Source: CBDFGK01 sp965247075 | GTDB taxonomy: Bacteria > Pseudomonadota > Gammaproteobacteria > Pseudomonadales > Halieaceae | Assembly: GCA_965247075.1 (NCBI GenBank) | Contig: CBDFGK010000003.1 | Span: 186,001-250,000, forward strand | Reading direction: 5' to 3' | DNA: 64,000 bases | Shown: positions 17,184 to 26,530 of the stretch, in pieces | Numbering within the stretch: position 1 is the first letter of the stretch | Layout of the letters: every line of letters begins with the position of its first letter | Made by a program: the position numbers and the translations under genes | Notes under the pieces: generated by a model | What the model was told of the DNA's origin: nothing | Databases searched by the model: none | What the model saw: the letters and a program-made list of their open reading frames with translations, nothing else

Positions 17184-20100
17184 TGGCTCGCCCCTCGCTC
17201 AATAACAGGATCACCAAAGTCTCTGTAGAGAATGTCCCGGGCGCGAGCCTTGCTGAAGTGATCGCGCAAATAGTCCCGGTAACGTTCGCGCCGCTGCAAC
17301 CTGGACTTCTCTCCACTATTAAGTTCAACCATCGCTTTGGCAAAGCCGGCAGCCGTCTCCTCAACGTTAAAGACACTCTCCGCATCAGGCAGCCCCTCAG
17401 CACCCACCGGGGTAGTCACCAGGGGCAAGCCGTATAGCATGGCTTCGAGAACCTTGCCTTTGACACCTGCACCGAAGCGCAGCGGCACGGCCACCATACG
17501 TGCGCCGGCATATTGTAGAATCAGGTCTTCATCGCTGAGATAGCCGTGAATCAGCACCCGCTCATCCGCCAGCGCCGTCACGGCGGGGGGGGCATTGGAG
17601 CCCACCACATGCAGCTTTAATGCGGGGCAGTCCTGCCAAACCAACGGCATGACTTGATCGACAAACCAGCTCAGCCCATCCACATTCGGCGAGTGATTAA
17701 AGCCAGCTACAAATAATACATCCTCGCGCTCCTCCCAGTTGTAATCAGCTTCCTGATGGGCGTCCAATACATACAAGGGGATGGCAGTCGCCTTCACCTG
17801 CGGCGCCGCGCCACGAATTACATCGATCTCAACCCGGGAGGGATAGTAAACCTGGTCTACTGCCTCGAAGACCGCCAGTTCACGCGCCTTCCACTGTCGT
17901 GCCGATTCGACCAGAGCGGGCTCAGCGGTCACCGCGAACTCCCGTTCAATTCGCAAAAAGTGCAGGTCGTGCCCGAAGTAGATGATTTTGGGCCGCGGCT
18001 TTAGCGCTGACAACTGCTTGAGAAACTGTTCCGCCACATGTGGCCGGTGTATATAGACCACATCAATATTACTGGCATTTTCCTGTAGCCAGGCAGGCAG
18101 ATTGCGCGCCATATATTCGCCCACCAGCACCTCGATTCCCTGCGCCTGCAGTGCGCTGGTATAGGGTTGGTGGGGGAAAAAATTGGCGCCGATAAATTTG
18201 ACGTTGTAGCCCAACTCCACCATCAGTTGCAGGTACATCCAGGTGGAACGCGAACCCGCATCCTTGTCGTAAGATGGGACATAGTGATCGACCACCAGCA
18301 CCGTACGGCGATGGCGACTGCGGTCCCGGGCCAGAAAAACCTGCTCGCCGTTTGCGAAATGTTGCTGCCGCAGCGTTGCCTGCCATTTTTGCTGAAATTT
18401 TTCGCAATTGGCAAGCTGGTGCTGTTTTATCCCTGCACCCAAATCGGTGCCGTGGGAAACCCCGTCAAAGTGATAGATGCGAGCAGCGGGTTGATAAACC
18501 ACCTTGAAGCCCGCCGACCTGGCAGCGAAACAGAGATCGGTATCTTCGTAGTACGCCGGCACATAGCGCTCATCAAAGCCCCCTAACTGCTGCCACAAAC
18601 CGGTTCTTATCAACAGGCAGGCACCGGACACGTAGTCCGTCTCCTTGCGGTAGTTGTACTGTGGCCGAGCGCTGTCATCGAGACGGCCGTAATTCCAACC
18701 GGAGGCGTCGGCCCAGACAATGCCGCCGGCTTCCTGCAGCCTGCCGTCGCCAAACAGCAGCATGGGACCGACAATGCCCACCTCGGGATCAGTATCGGGC
18801 ACCGCCAGCAACTGCTCCAACCAGCCCTCGGTGAACGCTGTGTCGTTGTTGAGAAACAGTATAAATTCGCCCCGCGTCCGTTGTGCACCGGCGTTACAGT
18901 TGCGCACGAAGCCCTGGTTGTGCTGCGCTCGCTCAACACAAATACCGGCGACGCGCTCGCCAATGCCGGCGGTCAGATCACTGGAGGCGTCATCGGCAAT
19001 AATTACCTCATAATCCACCCCCACTGTATTTTCCAGCAGTGAACGCAAGCAGAACATGGTCATTCTGTATTCGTTGTACACGGGAATAACAATCGACACC
19101 CTGGGCGCGACGCGCTTGGTAAAAGCCAACTGCAATGTATCCAGCGCATCGTCCAACACCGGCTTCATTTGATGTTGGCTCTGAACATCCATATCGGGAA
19201 ATCGTTGGCCGATCCACAGTTGTAAGTCGTTATTGTTGCTGCCGGAGAAAACCGCCAACGCGCGGCGCAAGCGGTGCGGGCTAAAACTGCGCAGCGATGC
19301 TGCCGGGTGCCGCAGCAGGTAGGTAATTACCGACCAGCCCAAATGAAGGCGGGACTGTGGCGCTTGTGGCAAGTTGCTCTCGTAGAGTTCCACATGCACC
19401 CTGGCATCGGCGAGCACATCTTCATAGGCCGTGTGTTGCCCACGCCGCAGGGTAAGCAGTTTATACAGAAAGGAAAAAATCCTGGCGACACGGCCCAACA
19501 GGGAAGCCTGGAACTGCAGCAATTTGAGGTAGTTGGTATCCAGTTGGTAAAAGAGGTATTCGGCCTTGGCCGTGGATTCTTCCGACTGCCGGCGCAGTTC
19601 ATCAACATCGCGTGTGCGACGGGCAACTTGCTCCTGCAACAACTCGACTTCCGCATCGCGCGCAGTAAGCGCAGCCTGAACACCTGCCATCTCTGTCTCG
19701 CGCGCGGTGCGCTCCTCGCGCAGGAACTCCAGCTCCCTGCTGTCTCTCTGGTGAGCGCTGCGCACGGTCGCCGCCAGATCAGCGGCAGTCACATAGTCCT
19801 GCCGGGCTTTATCGCGCTCAAGCTGGGCCTGCTCGACGGCAATGCGCAACGCCGGCACAGCGGCCAGTTCGGCATAGGCACTGGCGAACTCCCCAATACG
19901 TTGTTCCAGCCCCGGCGTAGCCGGCGGCAAGGTAAACTTGCTATCACCGCCTTCACAGAGCCGGGCACAACATTCATGCAATGCCACTTGCTGTGAACTG
20001 AGGTGGAACGTGGAATCATCGCCCACAGGCGCATGATTCAACTTCTGCTCAAAGTAAGTTGCAGCCCCCCCCCCCGCCGCTACTGCCGCACCCTGCCGGT

Positions 20101-20674
20101 CGAGTCGTTCGCACAGCGTACTCCAGGCTTCCTCAGGAGCGGCGCTAAAGGCATCGTAGCTGGTAGCTACAAACTCCGCCGTCTCCAGTATCAACAGCGC
20201 CTGGCGATTGTAGAACTCCCATAAATACACACCGAACTGTAGTGGAAAACCATGGCGTTTTTGCAATGATATGGCCACCGCCGCCGGTGCACGATAAACA
20301 AACAGCTTAAGCGGGTCCGACAGAGCACTGCTCCAGGCGGGCCAGGTCAACAGCAGGCGGGGGTCTTTGAGCAACCAGGGCGACTGGCAGCCCAACTCGC
20401 TCAGCACTTTGTCCACGGCATCAGAATTGTCTGCCGTCTGCACAGATGCGGGCTGAAACCAGCAGCCGCCGGCAGCTTTGAGTAGGCCGTCGTTGAGCGT
20501 CACAACATCCTGTCGCTCCCAGAATCCCAGCGGATTATCCGGCGCGGCCGGCAGCAGCTGCTTTTTGTCACCCGCGTACCAGCCACAAGCCGCCAGCAAG
20601 CCCGCAATCATCGAGGTTCCCGACCGGTGCATACCAAGAATTACCAGGTTTTTTCTATTTTCCTGCGGCTTCAC
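17180..20674 (-). CDS. Tri-domain sulfotransferase-like / GT2 / GT4 fusion protein
   Basis: 1164 residues with three parts. Residues 1-230 form a sulfotransferase-like P-loop domain (LVILGMHRSGTSMIAGLL at 10-27). Residues 260-380 are a charged coiled coil. Residues about 525-760 are a GT2 domain (VSIVIPVYNEY, IIADDASSD, FILFLNNDTAF, YYEDTDLC). Residues about 792-1160 are a GT4-type domain (VLVVDHYVPSYDKDAGSRS, RFGAGVKGKVLEAM, TTPVGAEGL). It is a large polysaccharide-assembly enzyme. On the coding strand an uninterrupted run of 11 G (20065-20075) encodes Gly near residue 201, between the first domain and the coiled coil; slippage there would switch off both glycosyltransferase domains. An 8-base run lies at 17585-17592. 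It follows no close upstream gene. Confidence 0.85.
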   Translation of the reverse strand: MKPQENRKNLVILGMHRSGTSMIAGLLAACGWYAGDKKQLLPAAPDNPLGFWERQDVVTLNDGLLKAAGGCWFQPASVQTADNSDAVDKVLSELGCQSPWLLKDPRLLLTWPAWSSALSDPLKLFVYRAPAAVAISLQKRHGFPLQFGVYLWEFYNRQALLILETAEFVATSYDAFSAAPEEAWSTLCERLDRQGAAVAAGGGAATYFEQKLNHAPVGDDSTFHLSSQQVALHECCARLCEGGDSKFTLPPATPGLEQRIGEFASAYAELAAVPALRIAVEQAQLERDKARQDYVTAADLAATVRSAHQRDSRELEFLREERTARETEMAGVQAALTARDAEVELLQEQVARRTRDVDELRRQSEESTAKAEYLFYQLDTNYLKLLQFQASLLGRVARIFSFLYKLLTLRRGQHTAYEDVLADARVHVELYESNLPQAPQSRLHLGWSVITYLLRHPAASLRSFSPHRLRRALAVFSGSNNNDLQLWIGQRFPDMDVQSQHQMKPVLDDALDTLQLAFTKRVAPRVSIVIPVYNEYRMTMFCLRSLLENTVGVDYEVIIADDASSDLTAGIGERVAGICVERAQHNQGFVRNCNAGAQRTRGEFILFLNNDTAFTEGWLEQLLAVPDTDPEVGIVGPMLLFGDGRLQEAGGIVWADASGWNYGRLDDSARPQYNYRKETDYVSGACLLIRTGLWQQLGGFDERYVPAYYEDTDLCFAARSAGFKVVYQPAARIYHFDGVSHGTDLGAGIKQHQLANCEKFQQKWQATLRQQHFANGEQVFLARDRSRHRRTVLVVDHYVPSYDKDAGSRSTWMYLQLMVELGYNVKFIGANFFPHQPYTSALQAQGIEVLVGEYMARNLPAWLQENASNIDVVYIHRPHVAEQFLKQLSALKPRPKIIYFGHDLHFLRIEREFAVTAEPALVESARQWKARELAVFEAVDQVYYPSRVEIDVIRGAAPQVKATAIPLYVLDAHQEADYNWEEREDVLFVAGFNHSPNVDGLSWFVDQVMPLVWQDCPALKLHVVGSNAPPAVTALADERVLIHGYLSDEDLILQYAGARMVAVPLRFGAGVKGKVLEAMLYGLPLVTTPVGAEGLPDAESVFNVEETAAGFAKAMVELNSGEKSRLQRRERYRDYLRDHFSKARARDILYRDFGDPVIERGASQ

Positions 20675-20787
20675 CGGACTCCAAAATCACCCATCCTATG
20701 CATGCGGCCCAGTGTTGCATAAAGGCGCTAACCGGTCACGCCAAGACCTGCTAATATCTGCTGCAAACAGCGAATGTACTGTAGTGT

Positions 20788-21780
20788 ATGCCCCTATCAG
20801 CGCCAGACCATCAAGCGGAAGACCTCGAGTTTTCGATAGTCGTTATTGCCTACAATATGGGCCGCGAACTGCCCCGCACCCTGCATTCCCTGAGTCGCAA
20901 ATACCAGCAAAACATCACCGACCTCAACTATGAAGTGATTGTGGTGGACAATGGCTCAAGGGAACCGGTTTCGGCACAGATGCTCAGCGCCTGCGGTGAG
21001 GAGTTCAGACTGATTCGCATCGACGATGCCAGCCCTTCTCCCGGTGAAGCCGTGAACATCGCCGGCGCCGGCGCCAGGGGGAAATCTCTGGGCATACTGG
21101 TAGACGGTGCGCGCATGCTGACTCCGGGTATACTGGCATGGGCACGCCAGGCACTGCGCTTCAGGCCGAGATCGGTAGCCTCGGTACTGGGTTTTCACCT
21201 GGGACCGGCACAGCAACGCTTGGCCAGCCTGCAGGGCTACAACCAGCACATAGAAGACCAGTTGCTGGCCCGCATCTGCTGGCCGGAGGACGGCTACCGG
21301 TTGTTCGAAATATCCTCACTGGCCGGCTCCTCCAGGTACGGCTGGCAAGGCCCCATGGCTGAAAGCAATTGCCTGTTTCTGCCCCGCTCCCTGTTCGAGC
21401 AAGTCAATGGCTTCGACACTCGCTTCACCTCGGCAGGCGGCGGTCTGATCAACCTGGACTTCTATAAGCGCGTCTGTGAAGCCGGGCAGGTAGAGCTTGT
21501 CTATCTGGTTGGCGAAGGTTGCTTTCACCAGATTCATGGCGGCGTTACTACCGGCGACACACAGACCAAAGCCCTCAGCTACGACCAGCTCTGTATCGAG
21601 TATCAATCGATTGTTGGCTGCGTGCACCAGGCACCGTCCAACCCGCCCCTGCTACTGGGTTATAACCACCCATCCTGCAGTTGGCTCAGCGGAGCAGGCG
21701 CGGCTGCCATGTCCGAGCAAGCCGGCGCGGAAAAAATACGCCGGCAGCACATGCAGGCAGTGGGAATGCAAAACGTCTAA
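20788..21780 (+). CDS. GT2-type glycosyltransferase
   Basis: 330 residues. FSIVVIAYNMGRELPRTL at the N-terminus, VIVVDNGSREPV as nucleotide-binding acidic motif, and GILVDGARMLTPGIL in place of the usual DxD segment (D-G-A). A GGLINLDFYKRV motif lies in the second half, where GT2 enzymes have the base. It is divergent from the tri-domain gene, with a 113-base gap that must hold both promoters. The Nramp gene follows 30 bases downstream, probably unrelated in function. It probably completes the island. Confidence 0.8.
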   Translation: MPLSAPDHQAEDLEFSIVVIAYNMGRELPRTLHSLSRKYQQNITDLNYEVIVVDNGSREPVSAQMLSACGEEFRLIRIDDASPSPGEAVNIAGAGARGKSLGILVDGARMLTPGILAWARQALRFRPRSVASVLGFHLGPAQQRLASLQGYNQHIEDQLLARICWPEDGYRLFEISSLAGSSRYGWQGPMAESNCLFLPRSLFEQVNGFDTRFTSAGGGLINLDFYKRVCEAGQVELVYLVGEGCFHQIHGGVTTGDTQTKALSYDQLCIEYQSIVGCVHQAPSNPPLLLGYNHPSCSWLSGAGAAAMSEQAGAEKIRRQHMQAVGMQNV

Positions 21781-21810
21781 AATGCGAGCCAGGCAAACAG
21801 GGTGAGTTTC

Positions 21811-23031
21811 ATGGCAAAATCCGGCAACAGGTTCGGCCCTGGCATCCTGGTCACGGCCGCTTTTATCGGTCCCGGCACCATCGCCACAGCCAGCATTGCC
21901 GGCGCACAATATGGCTTTGCACTGCTGTGGGCGCTGTTATTTTCCGTACTTGCCACCATGACCCTGCAGGAAATGGCGGCGCGACTGGGGCTGATTGGCA
22001 GACAGGGTCTGGCAGAAGCGCTGCGCGCCACCTATAGCGGTAGCTGGCTGGGTAGCGGTGCGATATTACTGGTAGTCGTTGCCATTGGTTTGGGTAATGC
22101 CGCCTACGAAGCGGGCAACATTACCGGCGCGGCGCTGGGCCTGGAAAGTATCAGCGGGGTTTCCGCAACCCACTGGTCGCTGGTGGTGGGCTTGTTGGCG
22201 GCAGCCCTGTTGGCTTCCGGTCGCTATGGCGTCATTGAAAAACTGCTCATTGCGCTGGTGCTGCTGATGAGTTTTGTATTCCTGGCGACCCTCATAATGG
22301 TTGGTCCCTCATTGACCGCCATGCTAAACGGTCTTTTGATTCCCCGTTTACCCGAGGGATCGCTGCTCACGGTGATCGCTCTGATAGGTACCACGGTGGT
22401 GCCCTACAACCTCTTTTTGCATGCCAGCGCCGTGCAGGAAAAATGGCCCGCCAATACCAATGCCGAGCAGGCGTTGAGAGAATCCCGTATCGATACCGGG
22501 CTATCCATAGGACTCGGAGGGCTCATTACCCTGGCGGTAATGAGTACCTCGGCGGTGGCTTTTTTCGGCACCGACTCAACATTTTCGGCGGTCACCATGG
22601 CGCAACAACTGGAACCCCTGCTTGGCCCCGGCGCGCGCTATTTCTTTGCAGCGGGCCTGTTCGCTGCCGGGCTTAGCAGTGCCGTCACCGCGCCTCTGGC
22701 GGCCGCTTACGCTGTCTGTGGCGCGCTGGGATGGTCCAGGGATATGCATACGCTGCGTTTTCGCCTGATCTGGTTGGCCGTGTTGGGCTGCGGTACGGCC
22801 TTTGCTGCTGTCGGCATCAAACCGCTCACCGCTATCCTGTTCGCCCAGGCCGCCAATGGATTTTTACTGCCCATTTGCGCCATCTTCCTGTTGATCATCA
22901 TGAATCGCAGCGAGAATCTCGGCCAACACGTCAACAAACACTGGGCCAATCTGGGTGGCGTGATTGTGGTGGGGGTTACCTTGCTGCTGGGGTTACTGAA
23001 GGTACTGCAGGTGTTGGGGGTTAGCCTGTGA
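21811..23031 (+). CDS. Nramp-family metal transporter with atypical metal site
   Basis: 406 residues from the ATG at 21811 (MAKSGNRFGPG); the frame is open from 21802. About eleven hydrophobic segments in the LeuT-fold order. TM1 carries FIGPGTIATASIAGAQYGF where classical MntH has a DPGN loop, so the metal-coordinating Asp and Asn are replaced by Gly and Thr. The TM6 region reads VVPYNLFLHASAVQ, with VPYN where MPHN is usual. Family membership is clear. Because the known Mn/Fe ligands differ, the substrate may be another cation. The bidirectional inverted repeat at 23046 lies just downstream. Confidence 0.82.
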   Translation: MAKSGNRFGPGILVTAAFIGPGTIATASIAGAQYGFALLWALLFSVLATMTLQEMAARLGLIGRQGLAEALRATYSGSWLGSGAILLVVVAIGLGNAAYEAGNITGAALGLESISGVSATHWSLVVGLLAAALLASGRYGVIEKLLIALVLLMSFVFLATLIMVGPSLTAMLNGLLIPRLPEGSLLTVIALIGTTVVPYNLFLHASAVQEKWPANTNAEQALRESRIDTGLSIGLGGLITLAVMSTSAVAFFGTDSTFSAVTMAQQLEPLLGPGARYFFAAGLFAAGLSSAVTAPLAAAYAVCGALGWSRDMHTLRFRLIWLAVLGCGTAFAAVGIKPLTAILFAQAANGFLLPICAIFLLIIMNRSENLGQHVNKHWANLGGVIVVGVTLLLGLLKVLQVLGVSL

Positions 23032-23045
23032 TGACGGTGAGACAT

Positions 23046-23117
23046 GGGGTCAGAGTAAAAACTCCGGCAAGATTTTGGGTTGCTGGAAGTTCTCAGCGGA
23101 GTTTTTACTCTGACCCC
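23046..23117. repeat. Perfect 21-bp inverted repeat, REP/RAYT-type hairpin
   Basis: Left arm 23046-23066 begins GGGGTCAGAGTAAAAACTCC; right arm 23097-23117 is its exact complement, with a 30-base spacer. Arms starting GGGGTCAGAGTAAAAA recur near genes for REP-associated Y1 transposases in many proteobacteria, so this is probably a non-autonomous palindromic element. It sits between two convergent genes (Nramp and ggt), where such elements are common. It could also act as a bidirectional transcription terminator. Confidence 0.75.
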
Positions 23118-23136
23118 TTAACTCATCGGCGATGCG

Positions 23137-24915
23137 TTAATACGCAGCGACCGTACCATCCTTGCGCATCTCGGTGGCGCCGGTATACACACCATCGCGC
23201 CGCTGTATAGCCTGGTAGCCACCAAACATGACGCCATCGTCCACCATTTTGATGTTGTGTCCCATGCCGGTGAGGCGGGCGCGTGTCGCCGGTGCAACAC
23301 CATGCTCCAGGAACAGTGTTCCAATGGAATCTTCATGCACCCCGGTCGGTTGTCGGCCGCCCTGATGATTAAAGCGGGCCGTGTCGCCGGCTTCCTGCAC
23401 ATTCATACCATAATCGATAATATTCACCAGCACCTGCACGTGGCCCTGTGGTTGCATACTGCCACCCATCAGCCCAAAACTCATCAAGGGCTGGCCATCT
23501 TTCATTACGAAGGCCGGAATAATGGTGTGAAAGGGTCGCTTACCCGGTGCATATACATTGGGGTGCGACGGATCCAGCGAAAACAATTCGCCCCGGTTCT
23601 GGAACATAAAACCAAGCCCGTCCGGCACCAGGCCCGAACCCATGCCGCGGTAATTGGATTGGATTAGCGACACCATCATGCCGCTACTATCGGCCACCGT
23701 CAGGTAGGTCGTATCGCCCTCGCCTTCCAGCTTGGGATCTCCCGCCGCAAAATCTGCACGGGCTTTTTCAGGATTGATAAGCGCAAAGCGTTGCTTGCCG
23801 TATGCATCGGAGAGCAGCGCCTGCAGGGGCACGGCTGAGAAGGCTGGATCAGCGTAGAATCGCGCCACGTCCTCGAACGCCAAACGCTTGGCTTCTACCA
23901 TGTAGTGGAATACTTCCGCAGACCCCCTGGACCATTGTGAGAGATCGACGTTCTTGAGAATGCTAAGCATTTGCAGGGCGGCGAAACCCTGGCCATTGGG
24001 CGGCAGTTCGTAAACATCATAGCCGCGGTAATTGACCATTCCCGGCGTCACCCACTCACCGCGATGCTCGGCAAAATCCTCTTTGTTGAGCGCCCCACCC
24101 ACGCGTTGCATATACGCCGCCATGGTCTTCGCCAGGGTTCCCTTGTAAAAGACATCGCGGCCTTCCTTGCCCAGTAATTCCAGCGTGTTGGCCAGGTCGG
24201 GGTTGCGAAACACCTCTCCCGCCAGCGGCGCACGATGGCCGGGAAAGTAAGTAGCACGAGCATTGCTGAACCAGTTTTCATCACCAATAATCCGCTGGAA
24301 GGCAGCCAGGTTACGCTGGAAGTAGTAGGCGATAACCGGCGATACCGGGAAACCTTCCCGGGCGTAGTTCACCGCCGGCTCCAGCACCCGCGACATGGGC
24401 AGTTTGCCAAATTGTCCATGCATGGCGAACCATCCATCGACAGTACCTGGTACGGTGACCGGCAATTCACCATGCGCGGGTATGCCGGGTGCATCGGCGG
24501 GAATTTTCCCCAGCCGCTTCAACTGCTCAATGTTCTGCTTTAATTGCTCCAGGCTGCGCCCGCGCGGAGAACGCCCTGAGCCGTTATATCCATACAATTT
24601 CTGCGACTGGGGATCCCAGATAATTGCGAACAAATCGCCGCCGATACCGTTGCCGGTCGGCTCCATCAAGCCCAGTGTCGCATTGGCGGCAATGGCCGCA
24701 TCGACGGCCGAGCCACCCCGTTTGAGAACATCAATGGCAACCTGGGAAGCCAGTGGCTGAGCGGTGGCCGCCATGCCATGAGTGGCATAGACCGGACTGC
24801 GCGAAAAGTCTGCGCCTACCGGCCGCCCTCCCGGGCCTAGTTCGGCCATGACATTATGCGAGACAGTAGTGACACCCAATAATAAGAGTGCGAGCAAATA
24901 CTTGATCGTGGACAT
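23137..24915 (-). CDS. ggt: Gamma-glutamyltransferase precursor
   Basis: 592 residues. N-terminal signal peptide (LLALLLLGVTTVSHNVMA, cleavage probably before ELGPGG). The autoprocessing nucleophile is Thr402 in the GEGDTTYLTV motif, followed by SLIQSNYRGMGSG. The large-subunit core has SAVDAAIAANATLGLMEP. The enzyme cleaves glutathione and other gamma-glutamyl compounds in the periplasm after self-cleavage into two subunits. Length is normal. No operon partner is evident; the divergent ATP-grasp gene starts 115 bases away. Confidence 0.92.
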   Translation of the reverse strand: MSTIKYLLALLLLGVTTVSHNVMAELGPGGRPVGADFSRSPVYATHGMAATAQPLASQVAIDVLKRGGSAVDAAIAANATLGLMEPTGNGIGGDLFAIIWDPQSQKLYGYNGSGRSPRGRSLEQLKQNIEQLKRLGKIPADAPGIPAHGELPVTVPGTVDGWFAMHGQFGKLPMSRVLEPAVNYAREGFPVSPVIAYYFQRNLAAFQRIIGDENWFSNARATYFPGHRAPLAGEVFRNPDLANTLELLGKEGRDVFYKGTLAKTMAAYMQRVGGALNKEDFAEHRGEWVTPGMVNYRGYDVYELPPNGQGFAALQMLSILKNVDLSQWSRGSAEVFHYMVEAKRLAFEDVARFYADPAFSAVPLQALLSDAYGKQRFALINPEKARADFAAGDPKLEGEGDTTYLTVADSSGMMVSLIQSNYRGMGSGLVPDGLGFMFQNRGELFSLDPSHPNVYAPGKRPFHTIIPAFVMKDGQPLMSFGLMGGSMQPQGHVQVLVNIIDYGMNVQEAGDTARFNHQGGRQPTGVHEDSIGTLFLEHGVAPATRARLTGMGHNIKMVDDGVMFGGYQAIQRRDGVYTGATEMRKDGTVAAY

Positions 24916-25030
24916 AGGGTCGTACCTACCGTTATTTTCAACATATGATAGCCCGTTCAGACATCGTAATACGCTGACCGCACCAGTATGCTAAATTCTA
25001 TAGTTACTAAGAGCAAGGATTGGCATTGGC

Positions 25031-26530
25031 ATGGCGACGACAAACATAAAGTCTCCAGCACCCTATAAAAGGGAACGACCGGGCGTCGACTGGGGCGGCT
25101 ACGACCCCGGTGATTTTTATGATGAGATCATCAGTTCACCCGGTCATGCACGCGGTGCCGCCAGGGGCCTGGTATCCTTCCTACGCAAAATGACCATGCG
25201 TCACCTGAGCTCCAGACAGCAGGCTGCGGACCTCGCCATCCAGCAAATGGGCATCAGCTTTACCGTCTACAGCGAAGGCGAAAACATTGATCGCGCCTGG
25301 CCCATGGATATCATTCCGCGCATTATTCCGCTGCGGGAGTGGCAACAGCTTGAGCGGGGCCTGATGCAGCGACAAACCGCACTCAACCTGTTTATCGATG
25401 ATCTCTACAACAAACAAAAAATTCTCAGGAACAGGGTCGTACCCCGTGAGCTGATTGAAAGCTCTCCCGAGTTTCTCCAGGAGTGCATAGGCGCCAAACC
25501 CAGGTACGGGGTGTGGTCACATATCTGTGGCTCTGACCTGGTGCGCGATAGCGACGGCACCATGTATGTGCTGGAAGACAACCTCAGGGTGCCCTCTGGC
25601 GTTTCCTATATGTTGGAAAATCGTGCGATATCAAAACGCGTATTACCACAGTTGTTTGAAAAACACTTTATTCAACCGGTCGATGATTACCCCTCTCAAT
25701 TATTCGACATGCTCGCGTCCCTGTCGCCACGCGCGGGTGACCGCCCAGAAATAGTCGTCATGACTCCCGGCATCTACAATTCAGCCTATTTTGAGCACGC
25801 CTACCTGGCGCAGCGCATGGGCGCGGAGCTGGTAGAGGGATCGGACCTGGTGGTGGGCAGTGACGACAAGGTCTATATGCGCACCATCAAGGGACTGGAA
25901 CGAGTCGACGTTATTTATCGACGCATCAATGACGATTTCCTCGATCCGGAGGTGTTTCGCCCCAATTCCAGGCTGGGCACGCCGGGCTTGTTTCGCGCCT
26001 GGCGCAAGGGCAACGTCGGCCTGGCCAATGCTCCCGGCGCCGGCGTCGCCGATGACAAGATCATTTACACCTATGTGCCAGACATCATTGGTTACTATCT
26101 CGGTGAGGAACCCATCATTGCCAATGTGCCATCCTTTTTGTGTGTGAATGATCAGCACCGCAAACACGTGCTGGAAAACATGAAGAGCATGGTCGTTAAA
26201 CCCGCCAATGAATCCGGCGGCTACGGCATGCTGATCGGGCCGGCCGCCGGCAAAAAGGAACTGGAGGAGTTCGCGGGACTCATTCAAAAGAACCCGCGCA
26301 ATTATATGGCCCAACCGGCGCTGGCCCTGTCGACTGCGCCTACCCTGTGCGGCAATAGTATTCAGCCCCGCCACCTCGACCTGCGACCCTTTATCCTGCA
26401 GGGAAAAGGTCAGTACGTAACGGCGGGAGGCTTGACCCGGGTGGCGCTGCGCAAGGGCTCACTGGTAGTAAATTCATCCCAGGGTGGCGGTAGCAAGGAC
26501 ACCTGGATCGTCGATACGGAGGCCGGCTGA
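25031..26530 (+). CDS. Circularly permuted ATP-grasp protein
   Basis: 499 residues. Recognised as the COG2308/CP_ATPgrasp family by DFYDEIISSPG, RIIPLREWQQLERGLMQR, LNLFIDDLYN, LEDNLRVPSGVSYMLENR and MVVKPANESGGYGMLIGP. ATP-grasp enzymes form amide or peptide bonds through acyl-phosphate intermediates, but the substrate of this family is not established to my knowledge. Its stop overlaps the next start (TGATG), so it is coupled to the alpha-E protein. The family is commonly found with alpha-E, transglutaminase-like and Anbu proteins. Here a transglutaminase-like gene is missing from the stretch examined. Confidence 0.9.
   Translation: MATTNIKSPAPYKRERPGVDWGGYDPGDFYDEIISSPGHARGAARGLVSFLRKMTMRHLSSRQQAADLAIQQMGISFTVYSEGENIDRAWPMDIIPRIIPLREWQQLERGLMQRQTALNLFIDDLYNKQKILRNRVVPRELIESSPEFLQECIGAKPRYGVWSHICGSDLVRDSDGTMYVLEDNLRVPSGVSYMLENRAISKRVLPQLFEKHFIQPVDDYPSQLFDMLASLSPRAGDRPEIVVMTPGIYNSAYFEHAYLAQRMGAELVEGSDLVVGSDDKVYMRTIKGLERVDVIYRRINDDFLDPEVFRPNSRLGTPGLFRAWRKGNVGLANAPGAGVADDKIIYTYVPDIIGYYLGEEPIIANVPSFLCVNDQHRKHVLENMKSMVVKPANESGGYGMLIGPAAGKKELEEFAGLIQKNPRNYMAQPALALSTAPTLCGNSIQPRHLDLRPFILQGKGQYVTAGGLTRVALRKGSLVVNSSQGGGSKDTWIVDTEAG

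Noticed and set aside
20788..21780. Treating the Nramp gene as part of the polysaccharide operon
   Set aside because: It follows the last GT2 by only 30 bases, but its family has no known link to glycan assembly; proximity alone is weak evidence.
23046..23117. The inverted repeat as an IS end
   Set aside because: The arms are only 30 bases apart with no ORF between, so no transposase lies there; it is better explained as a palindromic element.
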